From Haplomitrium mnioides (lineage: Eukaryota; Marchantiophyta; Haplomitriopsida; Calobryales), in contig JBNGIS010019749.1 of the NCBI GenBank assembly GCA_049999725.1, forward strand, positions 1 through 25,533: a stretch of DNA of 25,533 nucleotides. Reading direction: 5' to 3'. The notes beneath the pieces are model-generated. The model searched no databases. It was not told the origin of the DNA and was given only the letters and a program-made list of their open reading frames with translations. Shown piece by piece: positions 18,300 through 25,533 of this stretch. Each line of letters opens with the position of its first letter. The first letter of the stretch is position 1. The position numbers and the translations under genes were made by a program.

Positions 18300-19736
18300 G
18301 TTCATAGTGGTTGTTAAACCATGATGATGAGGATATTATGCATTGGCATGAGAGGTATGATAAGGAGATGGTGCTAAGATGGCATACTTCTACCTTCCTT
18401 TTATGGATATTAACTTGGAGTAGGTTGGTAGAATCCCTTGCAACAAATGGAGTTGACGTTGATTCCTCAAACATGGAACGGATTGAGGATTCTAGCATGG
18501 AATAGGATATACATATTGATGAGTAGGTGTTGGAGTACTTGTACACAGGTTCTCTTGGTAGAAATCTTGATGCCAAGGAGAGGCACATGTCATACAACAA
18601 GCTAAAAGGTTCAAATGGAAAAAACTCATGTTCCAAGAGTTTGGACAAATGAAGTAGAAAATGTAGTGCACATCCTTTGCATTATCTTCCATTGGTGAGG
18701 CATGCATATGAGGAGTTGGGATGTTTTGGTGCAAAGTGCACCAACAACTTGTTGCAAACACAATATTGGTAGCGTGGCATGCATACTAATGTGCAACAGT
18801 TGGTAACTAAGTGTGTGGTATGTGACCAAGTGGAACCATCTTTCCATGTTTCCACTCTTGAATTGCAGCCACTACCAATTATGGGTTTGGGATATTGCTA
18901 GAGCATAGATTTTTCTTGTTCATTACATTTGACTCATGGTTACAATAGATATGTGTTGGTAATGGTGGAGCATTTCTTGAAGTGGACTAAAATAGTAGCA
19001 TTACCAAAAAAAAAACCAATAAAGAAGGGGTTATCACATTCTTGGATCAAATACTCAGTCATTTTGGAGTATCTGCTAAAGCATAGACTAATCAATGTAT
19101 TGAATTTTGTGGTGAATTTGAAATTTTATATGAGAAAACTCTTATTTCTTATCGCACAACTTCCATAGATCATTTTAAGACAAATGGATTGGATGAGTAT
19201 GTGGTTTAGATTGTGAAAAAAACATTGCACAAATATGGCTTACAAGCTACTCACTATGAAGATAGAGATATCTAATTGTAGTGGCTGATCAAGGACTACC
19301 ATTTTAGTAGGCAAACAACATTGGCATCACGTTCACCTTTTTTTTCTTACTTTGTGCAAAGTTTTCTCTCCTCCATTTGTTGGGACGTTGTTGTGGTTGT
19401 GGATCTTCATGATCTTGATGTTTGGATAAACATATGTTCAAATAGAGCAAGAGTGTTTAAGAGAGTGATGCCAATAGCTTTTGACAACCTAACTATTTCC
19501 CAACATTATGATGCCTTACAATATGCCACCATTTGTGGAGGTGGTTATTGCACTAGGACTCAAAGGTTTCATCATGGTGACTATGATTATTTGTAGCAGA
19601 CAACACCTACAACACTTGATGTTATTGTTAAATACATAACTATATGTGTGCGCAAGGTGATACCATCTAAAGTCTTACAATTGGGAAGTTGCGATGGTAT
19701 GAATTGGAGGAATATGTGCGTAATTATGCACCACGT
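18300..19736 (+). pseudogene. Ty3/gypsy integrase remnant, truncated by element C
   Basis: Decayed polyprotein of a plant Ty3/gypsy element. DIHIDE and YLYTGSL near 18507-18550 look like the linker before integrase. The zinc domain follows near 18690-18840: RHAYEELGCFG (second His now Cys), YW-stop-RGMHT, and CVVCDQ. The core has LQPLPIMGLGY near 18865, the first Asp at 18908 (SIDF), NRYVLVMVEHFLKW near 18941, Asn where the second Asp is expected (19090) and Glu at 19195. The C-terminal part has VFKRVMPIAFDNLTISQH near 19460 and GDYDYL near 19580. Several stops replace conserved Trp (TGG to TAG), and the frame changes between the two Asp sites. The start is uncertain; RT and RNase H are not seen. 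It ends at the LTR of C. Confidence 0.85.
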
Positions 19737-20108
19737 TATTGGAAATAGCCATGTTCACACCTGCCATTGTAGTGTCCAATCTTTCCTGGTCAAGATATAT
19801 CCAGTTAGGATATGACTTGAGTGCAACTGGATATTTGGAGCATTCAAAGAGTTGCACTAGTTCCCAAAGGTTGCAGCCCTTGCATGGGAAAGGACATTAC
19901 CTTTCTTATTAATGCTGGCTGCATTCCTGATGTAACTCGACCAGTTTTTCCATCTCAAGTGAATATATTCAGAATCAATTATCAAAGTTGTATCAGTTGA
20001 TTGCATGCATCTATGAGTTATTAGTCTTGATGTTGTAAGAAGGATTGATCATAAGAATGATCCTAACATCAGTTGATTTCTAATATGTTGTAAGATGAAA
20101 TTCTAACA
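19737..20108 (+). repeat. 5' LTR of element C, 372 bp
   Basis: Starts TATTGGAAATAGCC and ends ATTCTAACA just before the primer site. It matches 25307-25533. The first bases shared by both LTRs are TATTGG, so the termini are TA...CA; a start at TGG (19740) is possible but would leave shared bases outside the LTR. Confidence 0.88.
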
Positions 20109-20120
20109 TGGTATCAGAGC
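20109..20120 (+). other. Primer-binding site of element C (initiator Met tRNA type)
   Basis: TGGTATCAGAGC, complementary to the 3' end of plant initiator methionine tRNA, directly abuts the LTR. This is the standard Copia minus-strand primer. Confidence 0.93.
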
Positions 20121-21079
20121 CAAACGCATACCTGCATGCTATTGCTGAAGTGTCTGGATATAGTTTCGATTTTTGGTGGAGAGGTCTCTGGGCAGAAGCA
20201 ATTGATCTTTTACATTAGTTGTTAGATTGGTTGCCTGCAGATCTCAATTTCGATAACATTCCTCAAGTTGTGAGGATACGATCAAGATCAAGATCAGGCT
20301 ATTAAGAAGCTAGAGGGATGAGTAGAAAAATCAAAATTTTCATCATTCGATTTACCTTGATAAATTCTGAGTGATATCGCTTACGTTTCTGTAGAACTGA
20401 TTCCTTGATTGTAGTATCAAGTGTAATCACAGGAGATCGGGTGGAAATTCAGCGTGTGAATATTGTTTCACACATGCGCCTGGCAGCAGCAATCAAACGA
20501 CGCTACAAGAAGGTCGCGAATCCGCTGAATTCTTACGGACGCGCTTAAGCTGATTCGCGGAGGAGCTGCTGACAAAAATCGATTGTTATGCAGCCAAGAG
20601 TCGAAGTACTGACTTGCAATGGTGATTTGAAAATCGCGGAGCCTGCTACGTGTAGGGGTTGACTCGTGGCGCGACTTCGAAGTTCTTAAGAACCGAATGT
20701 AAGATTAGAGAAAAAAAGAAAAAAAACATAAAGCAAGAAAACGTCTAAGTTGCAGGATATCTCGCAGCAATTGAGAACAAGTTCGAAATTGTTCTCACGC
20801 GACGTCACTAGGCACAAATAATCTAAAACCGGAAAACAACATAGAAAGAAAAAACGCAGTCGCTAAGTGAATCACATATCGAGGTTTCGTTTGGCCTCTT
20901 CACGTTCAACGACGCTGAGTGAGACCACGAATCTTGAGCCGTGGGACACTTGCGTAGCGAAAATATATTATGTCATGTCTTAATCGCGATTTGTTAACGC
21001 TGTGACACGAGAGGAATCTGCTAATAGAATCAGAGAGCACTCACCTTGCAAAATTTTTTGTTTTCTCTGAATCCGAGGT
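20121..21079 (+). other. Leader of element C, with a CpG-rich middle
   Basis: No coding match. From about 20440 to 20960 the sequence has many CG dinucleotides (for example GTCGCGAATCCGC, GGACGCGC, GTGGCGCGACTTCG), unlike the CG-poor flanks and coding region. It may hold regulatory sites. Confidence 0.6.
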
Positions 21080-22001
21080 ATGTCATTGAAAGCCAGTGAT
21101 ATTCCCAAGTTTGATGAGAATTACTTCCATGTGTGGAAGCATCGAGTCAAATTACTGTTGAAAGCTGAAGGATTGTTGGATATTGTTGATGGGTCAATCC
21201 AAAGACCTACAACCCCACATGCAGTTCAAGGAATACCAGCCTTTCATACTCCTCCAACAGGTCCAGGGAGCAAGTCAGAATGGGATCATAAGGATTATGT
21301 TGCTATGGCTACATTGCTTAGACAATAACCAAGTGGCACATGTGTCCTCACATGATCATTCATCACAAGTCTAGGAGTCTCTTAGCTTGCTGTATGAATC
21401 TCAAGATGCTGTAACTAGAATGTACTTGAGAGATAAACTGGCAACACTAAGGATGAGAGAAGGAGACAATTTAACCAAACATATCCATGAGTTGAGGTCT
21501 GTCATGGAGCAACTGTCTGCAGCAGGTGCTCCAGTTCAGGATGAAGATGCAGTCCTGTCACTCATGAGAAGTCTTCCTGTATCCTATAGGCCATTAATGA
21601 ATTCATTAAGAGGAACTCCTAATCTCACATTACAAAAGCTGATTACATATATTCTTCAAGAAGAGACCATGGCTAAAACACAAGGTCTATCTGATTCAAT
21701 GTCAGCCCTTTATGTGAATAAGAAGAAATCTAAATATAATGGTACTAGAAACCAGTTTTTCTCACCTTCAACAAGTGAAGCATCAAGCAGTTATAATCCC
21801 AAAAGAGGAGTTAAATGCTTTGTCTGTAGAGGTTTTGGCCACGTAGCAAGAAATTGTCCAAACAATAGAACACAGAAGAAGAACAAAACTAAAGTTCAAA
21901 GCAATACAGCCACAAGACCTGTAGATAACAAGAAAAGTCAAGATAAGCCAGTACATAGGCTTTATCTTACTTGTCATTCAAACATAGCAGGGTTGTCATA
22001 A
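21080..22001 (+). pseudogene. gag: Copia gag of element C, one frameshift
   Basis: Capsid/nucleocapsid protein. The ATG at 21080 gives MSLKASDIPKFDENYFHVWK, the typical Copia gag opening with its F..W motif. The frame breaks near 21322 (one extra base, followed by TAA 21326-21328) and continues in another frame, where TAG lies at 21372-21374. From 21387 it is open: LRDKLATLRMREGD, then LMRSLPVSYRPLMNSLRG, then a complete zinc knuckle CFVCRGFGHVARNC near 21816-21857, then a Lys/Asn-rich tail. TAA at 21999-22001 separates it from protease in the same frame. Some plant Copia elements do have a stop between gag and pol, but decay is the simpler reading. Confidence 0.9.
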
Positions 22002-22838
22002 GATGATAAAGATAATGTTTGGTACATGGACAGTGGAGCCACAGCTCACATGTCCCATGATAGACAATGCTTCACACATTATGAAGCATATCCACATCAT
22101 CAGTATGTGTATCTTGGTGACAATACCCGTCAGGTGGTTAAAGGTCAAGGCACAGTCAGGATAACACTTAATAATGGTGAATTAAGAGAAATACCTGAGG
22201 TATTATATGTGCCTGGAATTGCCAAGAATTTGTTTTCTGTGAGCCAGTTTGACAGAGCTCTAGGACAAACGCTCACCAAAAATGGGAGGTGTGTGTTAAT
22301 GGATGCTAAGGGAAAGCATCTGGCAACCTGCTTATTACATAACCAATTGTATCAGCTTGGCAGGTCTGATCATGCAAGGGTAAGATCATGTGCAGCCTCT
22401 ACATCGACGTCTTCATCAACANNNNNNNNNNNNNNNNNNNNNNNNNNNNNNNNNNNNNNNNNNNNNNNNNNNNNNNNNNNNNNNNNNNNNNNNNNNNNNN
22501 NNNNNNNNNNNNNNNNNNNNNCTACATCGACGTCTTCATCAACAGCTGAACTGTGGCACCAACGTCTGAGCCATATTAGCCAACCAAGGTTGAGGGAGTT
22601 GATGGAAGAGAACATGGTTTCAGGCATAGACCTGAAAGACATTGTGGATGTGCCAGATTGCATTTCATGCATCAAAGCAAAGCAGACCAGAGAGATATTT
22701 CCAAAGGAAAGTTTAACAAGAACTCAAGAGACACTCTTCTGGTACACTCTGACCTGTGTGGTCCAATGTCTTCTCCAACTCATTCTGGATGCAGATATTT
22801 CATCACCTTTATAGATGATTATACACGTTATACATTTG
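22002..22838 (+). pseudogene. pol: Copia protease and integrase N-terminal part of element C
   Basis: The protease active site DSGA is at 22029-22040 (MDSGATAHMSHD), followed by the conserved EVLYVPGIAKNLFSVSQF near 22200-22250. After the first N gap comes the integrase zinc domain, with HQRLSH near 22558 and CISC near 22660. The frame then shifts near 22730 and the core starts with HSDLCGPM near 22750, carrying the first catalytic Asp, and [10 protein letters not shown] just before the second gap. The second Asp and the Glu of the triad fall in that gap. Confidence 0.88.
22422..22521. other. Assembly gap (100 N), probably spurious
   Basis: The 23 bases before the gap (22399-22421) are identical to the 23 after it (22522-22544). 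Collapsing them keeps the reading frame (offset 123 bp) and leaves a protein of expected spacing, so nothing need be missing. Confidence 0.8.
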
Positions 22839-22938
22839 NNNNNNNNNNNNNNNNNNNNNNNNNNNNNNNNNNNNNNNNNNNNNNNNNNNNNNNNNNNNNN
22901 NNNNNNNNNNNNNNNNNNNNNNNNNNNNNNNNNNNNNN
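22839..22938. other. Assembly gap (100 N) in integrase core
   Basis: Unlike the first gap, the flanks do not overlap. Family comparison puts about 85-95 residues between TRYTF and ALAMLLHSG, so some 250-290 bp are probably missing and the 100 N is a placeholder. Confidence 0.75.
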
Positions 22939-25292
22939 AGCACTGGCTATGCTCTTACACTCTGGACTCAAAAGAGCCTATTGGAGAGAAGCCATCATGA
23001 CAGCAGCTTACCTACAGAATAGGTCACCCACCAAAGCGTTAACAGTGGGTAAGACACCATTTGAACTCTGGCATGGATATAAGCCTAACCTGTCACATCT
23101 AAGAATATTTGGTTCAAAGTTTTTTGCATTAACCCCAAAAGATATGAGAGCGAAATTTGATCAGAAGTCTAAAGAATGCATCCTGTTAGGATATGATGAT
23201 CATGCCAAAGCATATAGATTGCTCCAATTATCTAATAGGCACATCATCATTTCCAGAGATGTTAAGTTCCTAGAGAATGCCTCTATGACTGTAAGGGAAA
23301 ATAGTGATGAGGCAGAACAGTATGATGACCCACTGGGGGATATCATGCCCATCACACCCTCACCTGATCATTCACAGTTAAGTCATTTACCACACCCAGT
23401 GCAACCACCTATTGTGCAAAAGACTCCAGTTCAAACGAGAACAATTGTACCAGCAAGACCATCATCATCTCCAGTGGGAGCTACTAGAGTCATCAACACA
23501 CCAAGTCATGAACAATGGGATAACCTTGACCCAGTTCCAGAAAGTCATAGTGAAGACTTTGAGCACCAGATTTCACCTCCAGCACAAATCCACTCCAGCC
23601 CTACCTTAAGAAGGAGCACAAGGTCTAGAAAGGCTGTGGAGTTTTATGATGAAGCCAAGATGAGCCAGGGCAAACAAAGGGCGTTACTTGTTTCTCATTC
23701 ATTAAAAGTATGTGAGCCAGAAACATTTGTTGAAGCATTAAGTAGCCCCGAAGGATCCAAATGGCTACAAGCTATTGAAGATGAGCTGGCTTCTCTGGTT
23801 AGAAATGAAACTTGGACCTTGACACCACTTCCACCAGATATAAAGGCAGTTGGTTGTAGGTGGAGGTTCAAGATAAAATATAACCCTAATGGCACTGTTA
23901 GTAGATACAAGGCAAGGTTAGTAGCCAAAGGTTTCACACAGATACATGGAGTTGACTACACAGAAACATATTCACATGTGGTCAAGATTACTTCAATTCG
24001 TGTGATTCTTGCTCTTGCTGCACAACATAACTATGAAGTCCATCAGTTGGATGTTAAAACTGCATTTCTGAATGGAGTATTAGAAGAAGAAATCTACATG
24101 ACCATCCCAGAAGGTGTAGATGGTCATGGGTCTAAGGTTATGACTTGTAAGTTGAATAAGGCACTTTATGGATTAAAACAATCCTCTCGTTTATGGTACC
24201 AGAAGATGGACTCATTCCTGCTAGAACTAAAGTTCCATAAGTCAGGAGCAGACTCCAATGTCTACCTGTATAAAAGTGAGTCAAGTCTGGTGATTTTAGC
24301 CTTATATGTTGATGACACTATCCTTGCCAGCAATGATATGATGTTGCTGACACAAGTGAAAAGCTCATTAATGCAAGGATTTGAGATGGCAGACATGGGT
24401 GAGATCCACTATTGCCTTGGGATGGAGATTACCAGGAGCAGAACGTCAGGGTGGATCCATCTCTCACAGCAGAGATATATTCTTGAGATCATGGATAGAT
24501 TCAACATGATGGACTGTAAGCCAATTAGCAGCCCAGTTGATCCAGGGACACATCTGAGTAAGGAGGACTGTCCTGTAAGTGACAGTGACATGCACATGAT
24601 GAAGTTAGTACCTTACTCTAGTGCTGTTGGGAGTTTAATATGGGCCATGATCTGTACACGTCCTGATATCTCTTATGCAGTCAGCACAGTTGCACAGTAT
24701 ATGGACAATCCAGGTCCAAAACACTGGACTGCAGTTAAGAGGATAATGAGGTATTTGAAGGGGACACACAACGTTGGTTTATGTTATCACTGCACAGACA
24801 TCCCTATGCCTCTGTATGGATATTCTGATTCTGACTTTGCAGGAGATCTGAACACAAGGAGATCCACAACTGGATATTGCTTTGTTATGTCTAAAGCAGC
24901 CATATCGTGGGCAAGCAAGAAACAGAAGGCTGTTGCCATTTCAAGCACAGAAGCTGAGTACATGGCCCTCTCTAGGGCATCTGTTGAAGCTATATGACTG
25001 AGACGTTTATTATCTGACCTTGGTTTTGTGCAGCCTATTACCTCCATACATTGTGATAATCAGAGTGCTATTGCACTAGTTCACAACCCAAGGCTACATG
25101 AGAGAACAAAGCATATTGATGTTCAATACCACTTTGTGCGAGAATTTTGTCAGAGAAGGTGACATCGAAATTGTCTACTGCCGCACAAGTGATATGACTG
25201 CAGACTTACTTACAAAAGGATTCTCTGGATACAAATATTTCTTCCTCAGTTGTAATATGGGGTTGATAAGTGTTAAAGGATTGAAAGATTAG
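22939..25292 (+). pseudogene. pol: Copia integrase C-terminus, reverse transcriptase and RNase H of element C, nearly intact
   Basis: One open frame runs to 24994. It opens with the integrase end (LRIFGSKFFALTP near 23098, CILLGYDDHAKAYRLL near 23180) and an Arg-rich RRSTRSRKAV linker near 23610. RT follows: RYKARLVAKGFTQ near 23905, motif A with Asp 24050 (QLDVKTAFLNG), YGLKQSSRLWYQ near 24168 and YVDD at 24305-24316. RNase H has GYSDSDFAGD near 24817 and SSTEAEYMAL near 24940. TGA at 24995-24997 replaces a Trp codon conserved in the family. After it, CDNQSAIALVHN is readable near 25054. One extra T near 25143 shifts the frame, which then runs through GDIEIVYCRTSDMTADLL to a stop at 25290-25292. 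All visible catalytic residues of RT are present. Confidence 0.94.
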
Positions 25293-25297
25293 ACCCT

Positions 25298-25306
25298 AAG
25301 TGGGAG
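25298..25306 (+). other. 3' polypurine tract of element C
   Basis: AAGTGGGAG abuts the 3' LTR start. Confidence 0.8.
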
Positions 25307-25533
25307 TATTGGAAATAGCCATGTTCACACCTGCTATTGTAGTGTCCAATCTTTCCTGGTCAAGATATATCCAATTAGGATATGACTTGAGTGCAACTGA
25401 ATATTTGGAGCATTCAAAGAGTTGTACTAGTTCCCAAAGGTTGCAGCCCTTGCATGGGAAAGGACATTACCTTTTCTTATTAATGATGGCTACATTCCTG
25501 ATGTAACTCGACCAGTTTTTCCATCTCAAGTGA
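25307..25533 (+). repeat. 3' LTR of element C, cut by window end
   Basis: The first 227 bp of the LTR. It differs from the 5' copy by six substitutions and one T insertion. Five of the six are C/G in the 5' copy and T/A in the 3' copy. Confidence 0.92.

Larger units (their letters stand above)
19737..25533 (+). mobile_element. Copia element C, mildly defective, runs off the window end
   Basis: A Ty1/copia element of a different family from A and B: 372-bp LTR, standard primer site, about 1-kb leader, gag, protease, integrase, RT with intact YVDD, RNase H, polypurine tract and the first 227 bp of the 3' LTR. The overlapping LTR parts differ at six sites and one indel in about 226 bp, so it is the youngest clear insertion by LTR identity among those measurable here. 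There is no repeat block in its RT. Breaks are few: frame changes near 21322, 22730 and 25143, and stops at 21372, 21999 and 24995. Two assembly gaps interrupt integrase, so some breaks may be assembly errors. Confidence 0.95.

Noticed and set aside
21999-22001. Functional stop-readthrough between gag and protease in element C
   Set aside because: Possible in principle, but the same element has other stops and frameshifts, so decay is simpler without more copies to compare.
22370-22675. Minus-strand open frame across the first N gap
   Set aside because: It exists only because N runs contain no stops; it is the shadow of protease and integrase.

Overview
The window is plant nuclear DNA made almost entirely of LTR retrotransposons in various states of decay. 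No intact gene and no recognisable host gene is visible. The Ty1/copia and Ty3/gypsy protein families, their tRNA-type primer sites and the AT-rich, stop-riddled spacers point to a land plant. The gypsy fragment resembles, from memory, elements of seedless plants (bryophytes, ferns), but I cannot name the species.

Layout, all on the + strand. (1) Copia element A, 1-6727: the window starts inside its 5' LTR and its 3' LTR is cut short. (2) 6728-9447: AT-rich DNA holding a very old Copia remnant D (7250-7610, perhaps its 3' UTR near 8060) and a tandem repeat of about 90 bp (8440-9000). (3) Copia element B, 9453-17408: same family as A and complete end to end, with LTRs of 123 and 111 bp and a 5-bp target duplication TGCAT. 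(4) 17414-18300: AT-rich spacer. (5) 18300-19736: decayed Ty3/gypsy integrase fragment. (6) Copia element C, from 19737 past the window end: a different, younger Copia family with 372-bp LTRs and a standard initiator-Met-type primer site, inserted next to or into the gypsy fragment. C holds two 100-N assembly gaps.

A, B and C each have the Copia order gag, protease, integrase, reverse transcriptase (RT), RNase H, and all are broken by stops and frameshifts. C is the least damaged.

The most unusual feature is in A and B. The RT coding frame is split, between the first catalytic Asp motif and the YGLKQSG motif, by an extra block of 596 bp (A) or 872 bp (B). It encodes a tandem array built on the peptide GP[F/L]V with a period of 12 residues (36 bp), changing to 16 residues (48 bp). 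Its DNA core is the near-palindrome GGACCTTTTGTCC, seen 12 times in A and 18 times in B. Every spacing is a multiple of three, and the RT frame is the same on both sides of the block in both copies although the lengths differ by 276 bp. The block opens with AGGGGGAG, the same octamer as the 3' polypurine tract of B, and a TAA stop shared by both copies lies just after it. Other points of interest are two hairpins conserved in the 3' UTRs, the very short LTRs, and a 24-bp minisatellite in the leader of B.
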